Below are positions 1 to 6,900 of a stretch of DNA of 12,545 nt, piece by piece. The notes under the pieces are model-generated. The model was given only the letters and a program-made list of their open reading frames with translations. It was not told the origin of the DNA and searched no databases. This stretch comes from an uncultured Desulfobacterium sp. (GTDB lineage Bacteria > Desulfobacterota > Desulfobacteria > Desulfobacterales > Desulfobacteraceae): positions 1 to 12,545 of the forward strand of contig CAKZLA010000566.1 in assembly GCA_937124525.1 (NCBI GenBank). The letters run 5' to 3'. Position 1 is the stretch's first letter. Each line of letters opens with the position of its first letter. A program made the position numbers and the translations under genes.

Positions 1-102
1 TTAATGCCGAGTTGAGAATGGGTTTGACCCACGCCGCAGCACACTTAACAACGAGTTGGAGCAGACAACCCACGTGGGTCGCTCCTCAACTCGGCATTAT
101 GC
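1..102 (+). repeat. attC-like site preceding cassette 1 (variant core ATT)
   Basis: Bases 2-16 pair perfectly with 85-99 (15 bp), and bases 26-33 pair with 73-80 (8 bp), separated by unequal internal loops of 9 and 4 bases. The right end reads ATTATGC (96-102); its last six bases complement the R'' box of cassette 1 at 586-592. The expected G of GTTRRRY is A, and the left end reads TTAAT instead of a sequence ending in AAC, so both sides have changed together. The sequence differs from the other attC sites here. It may begin before base 1. Confidence 0.6.
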
Positions 103-120
103 CTCTGAAAATATAGACTC

Positions 121-591
121 ATGGAAATAATTTACAATTTAATACAAGAAAATCCTGAATACTTTGCTTGGGCGTTTGGAATAGTTAATGGTCTTTGGGG
201 AATATTCATTTATTTCAACAAACAGTCTCACAAAAAAGCAATGGCGAGCCTCAAACATTCATTAGTGATCGAGCAAGAAATAAATGTTCCTTTAGTCCGA
301 AAGCTTTCTGAGTTGGAAGAGTTGGCAGGTGAAGCCAAAGAAATTATCAATAGCCATATGACCATCGAGAATAAAAGGGAACGATTTGTTCCTATTTATG
401 AAGGACTCAGTAAGTATGCAGGTCAACTGAGTAAATATCCTTTACTTATGCAGGCGATACGGGATTTAAATCAATATAGCGCAATTATGGTAACGGATGA
501 TCCTCACAAATCTTGCCGGGAGGACGTCTTGAATTTTTATAAAACACTTATACAGCAATCTGAAAAAATAAAAGATACGCTAAAAGCATAA
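121..591 (+). CDS. Cassette 1 hypothetical protein with N-terminal membrane anchor, 156 aa
   Basis: I do not recognise this protein. Residues about 14-32 (YFAWAFGIVNGLWGIFIYF) form one hydrophobic segment, followed by a basic stretch (KQSHKK), which suggests a single-pass protein with its N terminus outside and about 120 residues in the cytoplasm. The rest is mostly charged and probably helical (EQEINVPLVRKLSELEELAGEAKEII) with no catalytic motif I can see. It is the only gene of cassette 1. The ATG is 24 bases after the inferred cassette boundary, with no clear Shine-Dalgarno, and the stop codon lies inside the R'' box of the following attC, a compact layout typical of integron cassettes. 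Its base composition is AT-rich like the other cassettes. No toxin or antitoxin signature is apparent and no partner is encoded with it. Confidence 0.8.
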   Translation: MEIIYNLIQENPEYFAWAFGIVNGLWGIFIYFNKQSHKKAMASLKHSLVIEQEINVPLVRKLSELEELAGEAKEIINSHMTIENKRERFVPIYEGLSKYAGQLSKYPLLMQAIRDLNQYSAIMVTDDPHKSCREDVLNFYKTLIQQSEKIKDTLKA

Positions 592-711
592 CCAGCGGGT
601 GAACCGTACAGCAAGGGTCTCCTTCTTTTTAAAGGTTGGAAAACTTTTAAATGATGTGCTTCTAATGAGCTCTTTTGGAAACCCTTGCTGCCCGTTACCC
701 AAACGTTGGAA
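586..711 (+). repeat. attC site of cassette 1
   Basis: A 126-base imperfect palindrome. R'' is GCATAAC (586-592), followed by a 4-base spacer and L'' GGGTGAAC (597-604). The arm CAGCAAGGGT (609-618) pairs perfectly with ACCCTTGCTG (681-690). L' is GTTACCC (694-700), followed by a 4-base spacer and R' GTTGGAA (705-711). L'' carries one extra G relative to L', as expected for an extrahelical base that guides strand choice by the integrase. Crossover is expected between G705 and T706. Confidence 0.85.
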
Positions 712-794
712 AGCCTCCTTGCCAATTTTGAGTTGTTGTGCTATGCAATCATTTTTAGCTTGCACATGCAATCATTATGCGCTATCATATTAGT

Positions 795-1049
795 ATGAAA
801 ACAAAACACCAAAAAACTTTGGCAACAATTTTCACTGACCCTGTAAATGGGAATATGGAATGGAACAAGATTGAGGCGCTCCTTATCGCCCTTGGTTGCC
901 GAGTTATTGAGGGAGCAGGATCAAGCGTTACCTTTGAGAAAAACGGCATTCGAGCATATTTTCACAGACCACATCCTGAGAGGGAAGCTTTGAGGTATCG
1001 CATTAAGGATGCTCGTGAATTCATAAAGAAAATAGGAGAGACACCATGA
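795..1049 (+). CDS. hicA: HicA-family toxin (mRNA interferase), 84 aa
   Basis: Predicted toxin of a type II toxin-antitoxin pair; HicA proteins are small dsRNA-binding-fold RNases that cleave mRNA. The start MKTKHQKTLATIF at 795 matches the usual N terminus of this subfamily better than an in-frame ATG at 777, which would add MRYHIS. No Shine-Dalgarno precedes 795, and TATCAT at 783-788 could be a -10 element for a nearly leaderless message (weak). Residues 22-38 fit the first helix, 40-48 the strand with GSSV, and FHRPHP at 56-61 is a hallmark of this subfamily. Many HicA proteins have a catalytic His in a GSHH motif; here the corresponding residues are GSSV. It overlaps hicB by 4 bases (ATGA), so the two are translationally coupled. 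This is the first gene of cassette 2. Confidence 0.85.
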   Translation: MKTKHQKTLATIFTDPVNGNMEWNKIEALLIALGCRVIEGAGSSVTFEKNGIRAYFHRPHPEREALRYRIKDAREFIKKIGETP

Positions 1050-1381
1050 AAGGCATGAATCATAAAGGCTATTTTGCCAAAGTTGAATTTGACTCTGAGG
1101 ATCATATCTTTGTCGGCCATATTATTGGCATCCGTGATGTTGTTGGTTTTCATGGCGAATCTGTCACCGAGTTGGAAACAGCCTTTCAAGAGGCAGTTGA
1201 CAACTACCTTGCTGCCTGTAACGAACTTGGCCAAGAGCCTAACAAACCATATTCCGGCAATCTTATGCTACGGATTCCTTCCGAGATACATGCGGCAGTG
1301 GCTTCTGCAGCAGAAGCCAGCGGTAAAAGCATTAACCAGTGGGCGGCTGGAGTTCTGGAGAAAGAAAGTCACGCCCATTAA
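1046..1381 (+). CDS. hicB: HicB-family antitoxin, 111 aa
   Basis: Predicted antitoxin that binds and blocks HicA and represses the hicAB promoter. The N-terminal half (about 8-60, GYFAKVEFDSEDHIFVGHIIGIRDVVGFHGESVTEL as its recognisable part) is the partial RNase H-like HicB fold. The C-terminal region 70-106 (GNLMLRIPSEIHAAVASAAE followed by ASGKSINQWAAGVLE) looks like a ribbon-helix-helix DNA-binding domain. GGAGAG at 1035-1040 is its Shine-Dalgarno, and the ATG overlaps the hicA stop. A second ATG three codons in (1055) is possible. Length and order (toxin first) are normal for hicAB. It ends about 40 bases before the attC of cassette 2. Confidence 0.9.
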   Translation: MKGMNHKGYFAKVEFDSEDHIFVGHIIGIRDVVGFHGESVTELETAFQEAVDNYLAACNELGQEPNKPYSGNLMLRIPSEIHAAVASAAEASGKSINQWAAGVLEKESHAH

Positions 1382-1419
1382 TGTCCCAAGAGAGTTAAGC
1401 TTCTAAGTGGTTCCGGCAT

Positions 1420-1554
1420 TTCCAACAAGCGGGTGAACCGGACAGCAAGGGTCTCCTTCTTTTTGAAGATTGAAAAACTTTTGAATGATGTGCTTCCAAT
1501 GAACTTTTTTGGAAACCCTTGCTGCACTTGCACCAGTTATTAGCAGCGTTAGCC
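1420..1554 (+). repeat. attC site of cassette 2
   Basis: R'' TTCCAAC (1420-1426), 4-base spacer, L'' GGGTGAAC (1431-1438), arm CAGCAAGGGT (1443-1452) pairing with ACCCTTGCTG (1515-1524), and R' GTTAGCC (1548-1554). The core region 1431-1524 is almost the same as in attC of cassette 1. The right side differs: L' looks like TTGCACC (1528-1534) and is separated from R' by 13 bases rather than 4, so the site is lopsided. R'' complements the start of its own cassette (706-711). Confidence 0.8.
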
Positions 1555-1643
1555 TCCAAGCATAAAGCAACTTTTTATTGCATAATGCTACAATGCGTGA
1601 TATTGCTGTCGTATGCAAAAGAGTACTAATGGAGGGAACTATA

Positions 1644-1862
1644 ATGGCAACAGCAGTAAGAATAACCGATGATTTAGTCCGAGACGCTAAGATATATAGT
1701 CAAATCGACAAACGATCATTAACTGGTCAAATTGAACATTGGGCACGAATTGGCAAATGTTCTGAAGAGAATCCTGACTTAACCTATAGTCTGGTAAAGG
1801 ATATCCTTATCGGTCTTGCAGAGCTGGAACAAGGTGAATTGTCAGAATATAAATTTGGATAA
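1644..1862 (+). CDS. ParD-like antitoxin, 72 aa
   Basis: Small protein with the layout of ParD-like family antitoxins: MATAVRITDDLVRDAKIYSQ is a ribbon-helix-helix type DNA-binding start (strand, then helix), followed by KRSLTGQIEHWARIGK (23-38), a recurrent motif in this family, and an acidic C-terminal tail (LAELEQGELSEYKFG) of the kind that wraps a toxin. The frame is open from 1578, but GGAGGG at 1631-1636 lies 7 bases before the ATG at 1644, which decides the start. Its stop is 6 bases before the ATG of the RelE-like gene, so the pair is co-transcribed and probably coupled. It likely represses its own promoter. First gene of cassette 3. Confidence 0.85.
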   Translation: MATAVRITDDLVRDAKIYSQIDKRSLTGQIEHWARIGKCSEENPDLTYSLVKDILIGLAELEQGELSEYKFG

Positions 1863-1868
1863 TTGCTA

Positions 1869-2150
1869 ATGAAAATTTTACAGTCCCGTTCATTTGAACG
1901 AAAAGTTAAAAAATTCAGTAAACAAGATAAAGTAGCACTTGATAAGCAAATTCAAATAATTGTCGAAGAATCTTCTATTGGTGAAGAAAAAAAAGGTGAT
2001 CTTCGCGGAGTACACGTTCATAAATTTAAAATAAAAGCTATCCTATATTTACTTTCATATCGTTTTATGGGCGATACTTTAGAATTAATAATGATCGGCC
2101 CACATCAAAATTACTATAGAGATTTAAAAACTTACCTTAAAAAAAAATAA
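1869..2150 (+). CDS. RelE/ParE-family toxin, 93 aa
   Basis: Predicted toxin of the ParD-like/RelE-like pair in cassette 3; family members are ribosome-dependent mRNA interferases (RelE) or gyrase poisons (ParE), and the sequence alone does not settle which. Recognisable segments are MKILQSRSFERKVKKF at the N terminus, IGEEKKGDLRGVHVHKF (37-53, typical of RelE relatives), a hydrophobic strand ILYLLSYRF (58-66) and the C-terminal IGPHQNYYRDLK (76-87), which corresponds to the family's GPHENFY motif. The ATG at 1869 is preferred over TTG at 1863, which overlaps nothing useful. The C terminus is a lysine run (KKK) encoded in a poly-A stretch. The stop is 3 bases before the remnant attC. Confidence 0.88.
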   Translation: MKILQSRSFERKVKKFSKQDKVALDKQIQIIVEESSIGEEKKGDLRGVHVHKFKIKAILYLLSYRFMGDTLELIMIGPHQNYYRDLKTYLKKK

Positions 2151-2153
2151 AAA

Positions 2154-2218
2154 GGCGAACCCGCGTGTGAACCTGACAGCAAGGGTTGCGTTTTTTTTAA
2201 GGTTGAAATGCTTTTAAT
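2154..2218 (+). repeat. Left half of a truncated attC (cassette 3, array terminus)
   Basis: R'' GGCGAAC (2154-2160), L'' GTGTGAAC (2165-2172), and arm CAGCAAGGGT (2177-2186) align with the left halves of the two complete attC sites. Similarity continues into the apical loop (TTTTTTTTAAGGTTGAAA and CTTTTAA) and fades near 2218. No counterpart of ACCCTTGCTG, L' or R' follows, so the right half is missing. R'' matches the start of cassette 3 (1549-1554) at 5 of 6 bases. Confidence 0.75.
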
Positions 2219-2359
2219 ATATCAATTAACGAAGATGTTTGTTTAGAACAATATGACATGGATCTTAATGACGTCACTGCAAAAAATGCAAATATGCTAC
2301 TAAGCCGATGCTAACAAAAATGAAAAAGCGGATCTCTGAGTATTGCTATCTGATCCACA
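2219..2359. other. Junction between cassette array and chromosomal backbone, non-coding
   Basis: AT-rich and without a convincing gene on either strand. It begins where similarity to the attC repeat stops and ends at the promoter of the permease gene. I see no integrase, insertion sequence end or second attC half. GGATC at 2332 and GATCC at 2352 could pair weakly around a long loop, but there is no T-run. Confidence 0.5.
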
Positions 2360-2388
2360 TTGACCGTGTAAGGAAAATGTTCTATACC
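2360..2388 (+). promoter_or_regulatory. Candidate sigma70 promoter for the AEC permease gene
   Basis: TTGACC (2360-2365) and TATACC (2383-2388) with a 17-base spacer, 5/6 and 4/6 matches to the consensus. The -10 box ends 45 bases before the chosen start codon at 2434, leaving a short leader that contains AAGGGG (2418-2423). No other promoter in the junction is as good. Confidence 0.5.
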
Positions 2389-2433
2389 CGGTGAATAAAA
2401 ATCAAGGTGGTAGAAAAAAGGGGCCGACTTATT

Positions 2434-3396
2434 ATGACATCCATGTTTTCAAGCACATTCTGGACTATATTCAACGCAATTTTTCAACTGTCGCTCATTT
2501 CCATGGCAGCCGGGGTTCTGGTGCGAAAGCAGATGGTTTCCCAGGAGCAGGTCCAGGCGGTGTCCACACTTACCGTCAATGTGTTTCTGCCATGTCTGAT
2601 CGTCGCCACAACAATGACCCGTTTTGATCCGGGACAATTTCCCTTTTGGTGGGCATGGCCCCTTTCCGGTGTGGGGCTGTTTGCGGCAGGCACGCTGTTT
2701 ACGGGCTTGCTGACCCGTATGAAGACGGCAAAGCGGCATCTTATTCCCATGGCCTCCATACAAAACGGCATTTACTTCGTCTTGCCCATCGGTCAGATCC
2801 TCTACCCCGATCAGTTTGACCTGTTTGCCTTGTACTGTTTTCTGCTGATTACGGGTATGACGCCTTTGACCTGGAGTGTGGGCAAGGTGCTGCTCACAGG
2901 AAAGTCGGCGGTTGATATTCAGTGGCAAGATTTCATCACCCCGCCCCTGGTGGCCACACTGGTGGCACTTTTACTGATCTTTAGCGGGTTGTCCGCCATG
3001 GTGCCCGCCCCGGTGATCAGTGCAATGAATTTCCTCGGACAGGCCACCGTTCCCCTGGCGGTATTTATTCTGGGTGCCACCATCGGAACCATTTCCCTCC
3101 GGCGGATGCCTCCCCTGGGGGATATCCTTACGGTGGCCGTGGTCAAATTCATGCTGATTCCCGCCACGGTCATGGGCATCTTGTATTTCACCGGCGTGTA
3201 TGGCACCATGCCTCTGTTCAGCAGCATGATGATCCTTCAATCGTCCTCTCCTCCGGCTACGAATCTGATCCTCATGGTAAAACATTATGGTGGCGATACC
3301 CAGGCCATCAGCAGCATGATGCTGGTACAATACCTTTTGGCCCTGCCGGCCATGCCACTGTGGCTGGCTCTGTGGCATGGTTTTTTAGCTGTGTAA
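2434..3396 (+). CDS. AEC-family (auxin efflux carrier-like) permease, 320 aa
   Basis: Integral membrane transporter of the AEC family (Mem_trans), which in bacteria exports or imports small organic anions such as malate or malonate; the substrate here cannot be read from the sequence. The protein is hydrophobic from end to end with about ten predicted membrane segments, for example FWTIFNAIFQLSLISMAAGV near the N terminus, LVATLVALLLIFSGL in the middle and YLLALPAMPLWLALW at the end. The central proline/glycine-rich ATVPLAVFILGATIG and the later SSSPPATNLILM are typical of the second half of the family's inverted repeat. Length is normal (usually 300-320). The frame is open from GTG 2407, but AAGGGG at 2418-2423 supports ATG 2434; ATG 2443 is also possible. 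It stands alone with its own promoter. Confidence 0.88.
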   Translation: MTSMFSSTFWTIFNAIFQLSLISMAAGVLVRKQMVSQEQVQAVSTLTVNVFLPCLIVATTMTRFDPGQFPFWWAWPLSGVGLFAAGTLFTGLLTRMKTAKRHLIPMASIQNGIYFVLPIGQILYPDQFDLFALYCFLLITGMTPLTWSVGKVLLTGKSAVDIQWQDFITPPLVATLVALLLIFSGLSAMVPAPVISAMNFLGQATVPLAVFILGATIGTISLRRMPPLGDILTVAVVKFMLIPATVMGILYFTGVYGTMPLFSSMMILQSSSPPATNLILMVKHYGGDTQAISSMMLVQYLLALPAMPLWLALWHGFLAV

Positions 3397-3472
3397 CCCT
3401 CTATTCGCTTATTTTTTTATAACTTATTGAATTTATTAATACCAAAAAGTTGGCCATTAAAAAATCAAGGTG

Positions 3473-3497
3473 ATATTATGTAGTAATTACATAATAT
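3473..3497. promoter_or_regulatory. Perfect 10-bp palindrome, operator-like
   Basis: ATATTATGTA (3473-3482), spacer GTAAT, then TACATAATAT (3488-3497). The arms are perfect reverse complements with a 5-base spacer, the geometry of a dimeric regulator site. It is AT-only except for one G/C pair, so as RNA the hairpin would be weak and there is no T-run after it. The bound protein is unknown. Confidence 0.4.
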
Positions 3498-3629
3498 TAT
3501 AAAAATGAGCGAAATGTGGGGTGTAAACAGAGAAAGGAACAATTTGGTTTTGGATTGGTACACATCCTGAGTATGAAAAATTCATTAATTAATAATATAT
3601 TATAATAGCAATTTATTAGAGCTCAAAAG

Positions 3630-3654
3630 ACCAGGTCATAGAACCTGGTTTTTT
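3630..3654 (+). terminator. Rho-independent terminator downstream of the permease gene
   Basis: Stem ACCAGGT (3630-3636) and ACCTGGT (3643-3649) with loop CATAGA, followed by a T-run (TTTTTT then G then TTTT). Preceding AAAA bases can lengthen the stem by pairing with the T-run. It lies about 235 bases after the permease stop, so the message would have a long 3' end unless another transcript ends here. Confidence 0.75.
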
Positions 3655-3720
3655 GTTTTAAAAAGGCTCAGGGAAAGAATAAAGCTGTTCTGCAAATTTT
3701 ATTTAAACGCTCATCCTTTC

Positions 3721-3749
3721 TTGACAAAGGACACCCTCCTGGCTTACAC
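3721..3749 (+). promoter_or_regulatory. Weak promoter candidate upstream of the kinase gene
   Basis: A perfect -35 hexamer TTGACA (3721-3726) with TTACAC (3744-3749) 17 bases on; the -10 matches only 3 of 6. It is followed by a terminator-like hairpin before the kinase start. Confidence 0.25.
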
Positions 3750-3784
3750 CTATTTCTCATATCTGATATCAAAGAAACGTCAAT

Positions 3785-3816
3785 AATCCCTGAGTTAAAA
3801 AGTCAGGATTCTTTTT
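3785..3816 (+). terminator. Terminator-like hairpin in the kinase leader
   Basis: AATCCCTGA (3785-3793) pairs with TCAGGATT (3803-3810) with one bulged C, a 9-base loop, and the tail CTTTTT. It is 127 bases upstream of the kinase start. It could be a terminator of a short transcript or an attenuator if the promoter near 3721 is used. Confidence 0.45.
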
Positions 3817-3942
3817 GCCGGTTTTTTATATAAGAGTCTCACCAACATGCTGGAATTAAAAGCTTTTCGTTTTTCGTTATGGTAGGCAGGTACTTACTTA
3901 CTTGCCATGTATCTTTATAAAGACAAACCAGGGACCGACCTC

Positions 3943-6900
3943 ATGAAGACAAAAATAAATTTCCAAGGGTTGCACCAGTTATCCATTAGATCAAAGCTTT
4001 TCTGGAGCTACTTTCTCACCATGCTTTTGACCATTTCCCTGGCCGGATGGATCATGTCTTCCTTTATTCGCAATGCCATTGAAACCAGCATTGAGAGCGA
4101 ACTGTCCAATTCCACCACCACCATCCTGAACCTTGTTGAGAGCACCACCAATGCCTCCATAAAAAATCTATTACGGGCCATTGCCGAAAAAAACCTGGAT
4201 ATTGTCCGGGATTTTCATACCCGGTATGAAAAGGGGGAACTTAGTGAAGCGGCCGCAAAACAACAGGCCCGCCAGGTGTTGCTGAGTCAGACCATAGGCA
4301 GTACCGGATATATCTATTGCGTTGACAGATCAGGAACGATCAAGGTGCATCCCAACAAGGCATTGGTCGGGGAAAATATCTCAAGATATTCCTTTATCGG
4401 GGACCAGATGAAGCAAAAAAAGGGGTATCTCACCTATGAATGGGCACCCCCCGGTGAAGAGAAGCTCAAGAAAAAGGCACTGTACATGGTTCATTTTGTT
4501 CCCTGGGACTGGATCATATCGGTGTCTTCATACCGGGAAGAGTTTATTCAGCTCATCAAGACCAAGGACTTTGAACAAAGTGTGAAAGATTTGCGTTTTG
4601 GCAGAACCGGATATGCATATATTGTAGACGGCAATGGAACTTTTTTGGTGCATCCCACCCTCCAGGACACCAATATCAAGGACCCTGAAAATATCCTTGG
4701 TCGGGAATTCATGCAGGAGATGATCCATAAAAAAAATGGGCGTATTATTTACCGGTGGCAGAATCCCGGGGAAAAAAAGCCCAGGGAAAAGCTGGTGATC
4801 TACAACCATCTTCCCGAACTGGACTGGATTGTGGCATCTTCCAGCTATCTTGACGAATTCTATTCGCCCCTGGAAAAAATCAATTATACGATTTTTACGG
4901 TCGTTTTTATGATTTTGATTCTGGCGTTTCTGATTACCTTTTATCTGGGTAAATCCATAACCACCCCTCTTTATCAGCTGATTAGTCACTTCAAGGTCGA
5001 CTCCCAGGGAGATTTTTCCCGGCGAATGACAATTGACAGTGGCGGAGAGATCGGCGAACTGGCTGGCTGCTACAACGACTTTATGAAACGATTGGAAGGC
5101 TATCATCAAAAATTGCTGGTTTCAGAAGAAAATTTCAGGGGTATTTTTGAAGGGGCTGCGGAGGGTATATTTAAATCCACTGCCGATGGGCGCATTGTCA
5201 CACTCAACTCTTCATTGGGCCTGATGCTGGGGTATGATACACCCGAAGACCTGATGGCGGCCACCGGCAATCGGGTGCAACCGCTGTTTGTGGGAAAGGA
5301 CAGCACAAGAGAGTTGTTGGCTGTCCTGGAAAACAAGGGACACCTCAGTCTCTATGAGGCCCGGCTTTATAAGAAGGATCGGACCCGAATATGGGTGTCT
5401 CTGTCCATCCGGGGGATCTGGGAACAGGGAACTCTCACCTATGTTGAGGGCTTTGTTAATGATATCTCAGATCAAAAACGATTCAGAAAAGAGCTGATGA
5501 AACGGCAGACGGAAATTGAAGAGAAAAATATTATTCTGGAAGGGCAGACCGCTGAGTTAAGGCGGCTGAGCGCCATTAAGGATGATTTTTTGGCCATGAC
5601 CACCCATGAATTGAGAACCCCACTCCACGGAATGATCGGTATTGCAGACTCCCTGATTAACGATGCCTCGAATCCCTTGGCTCCTGTGGTTAAATCAGAT
5701 CTTAAAATAATTGTATCCAGTGGCATGCGACTCTCCAATCTCGTAAACGACCTGCTGGTGGCATCAAAACTCAAACAAAAAGAAATTAAATTGCATCTGT
5801 GCCCCCTTGACCTGGGTAGAATTGTGGATTTTGTTTTGGACATCCATCGACCGTTGATTCAAAATTCCCAGCTGACCCTTGAAAATCGGATACCCGGCAA
5901 GACATTTGTTATGGCGGACGATGAACGGCTGCAGCAGATTCTCCACAACCTCATCGGCAATGCCGTGAAATTTTCCGATGCAGGAAAGATTGTTGTGTCA
6001 TCTGAAACCAAGAGCCGGGTTGAAATACGTGTCTCAGATACGGGCATCGGTATTGAAAAAGATAAGATTGAGACAATTTTTCTGCCTTTTGAACAGGGGG
6101 ATTATTCGGCAACCCGCCAATACCCGGGAACGGGTCTGGGGCTATCCATTGCCCGGCAGTTGGTGATCCTCCACGGCGGAGAGATTTGGGCGGAGAGTAA
6201 AACCGGCAGGGGATCTGTTTTTACCTTTACCCTCACCGTATCGCCGGGGCCGCCCGCCGAAGATACCCTGCCGGTTGCAAAAATCATGGAAGTTACTCCG
6301 CCATCAGTGAATTTGCCGGCTTTGGAAGAGAAAAGGGAAGGGGTTCCGGAAATCGTCGTGGTGGATGATGATCCGGTGAATCTCCATATTGTATCCCGGC
6401 AATTGACCCTGTCCGGCTACCGGCCCGTTACCTTTACCGCAGGTCCCCTGGCCGTGGATTATATATTTAAAAACAGACCCTGTATGGTTCTGTTGGACCT
6501 GATGATGCCGGATATGGATGGTTTTCGGGTCTGCGAAATCCTTCGGGAAGCCTATGGGATGGACGAATTGCCTATTCTCCTGCTCACTGCCAGAAATCAG
6601 ATCACGGATCTGGTCCAGGGCTTTGCCGGAGGGGCCAATGATTATGTGACCAAACCCTTTTCAAAAAAAGAACTCATTGCCAGGGTTGAGACGCAATTGC
6701 GGTTGCTGGCGGCCAAGGACCGCCTGGTTAACCTTCGAAGGTTCATGAACCGCATCGAGACCTATGTGGATACGGATCAGCTCTTCAAAGAGGTCTTTAA
6801 TGCCATCACCAGGGAAGTGCCGTTTCAAAATGGTGTACTTCTATCCAATGAAAGAATCATGGCCACAGCAGGCAACGGGAAGAATTTTGCCCGGATTTTT

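Larger units (their letters stand above)
1..2220 (+). mobile_element. Distal end of an integron gene-cassette array (three cassettes)
   Basis: Three compact gene units, all on the + strand, alternate with long imperfect inverted repeats that have attC architecture. Boundaries inferred from the core sites: cassette 1 from 97 to 705, cassette 2 from 706 to 1548, cassette 3 from 1549 to a broken end near 2220. In a true cassette the first six bases come from the same circle as the R'' box at its 3' end, so the two should be complementary. They are: TTATGC (97-102) with GCATAA (586-591), TTGGAA (706-711) with TTCCAA (1420-1425), and TTAGCC (1549-1554) with GGCGAA (2154-2159, one mismatch). Near-identical attC sites are typical of sedentary chromosomal integrons, as are toxin-antitoxin cassettes. 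By the usual polarity, intI and attI should be to the left of base 1. No integrase is in the window. Confidence 0.85.
3397..3942. other. Long AT-rich intergenic region
   Basis: No coding sequence is supportable on either strand. It holds an operator-like palindrome (3473-3497), a strong terminator-like hairpin (3630-3654), a consensus -35 hexamer TTGACA at 3721 with a poor -10, and a second hairpin followed by a T-run (3785-3816). The permease transcript probably ends at the first hairpin, and the kinase is probably transcribed from within the second half. Confidence 0.6.

Noticed and set aside
774..780. ATTATGC, the same heptamer as the core at 96-102, as another cassette boundary
   Set aside because: No inverted repeat surrounds it and it falls just before hicA in the middle of cassette 2; a chance match.
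600..2190. Three copies of a GTGAAC...ACAGCAAGGGT repeat read as a CRISPR, REP or insertion-sequence family
   Set aside because: Spacing is 720-840 bases with genes between, the copies are long palindromes with R and L boxes, and no transposase or cas gene is present. attC sites explain them better.
2391..2627. Short + strand open frame overlapping the start of the permease gene
   Set aside because: It overlaps the AEC gene in another frame and has no recognisable protein features; the permease frame is clearly coding.
2449..3378. Several antisense open frames across the permease gene
   Set aside because: Compositional shadows on the opposite strand of a strongly coding gene, rich in His, Gln and Arg without domain features.
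4528..5109. 193-codon antisense open frame inside the kinase gene
   Set aside because: Shadow of the sensor/HAMP coding region; no ribosome site and no recognisable family.
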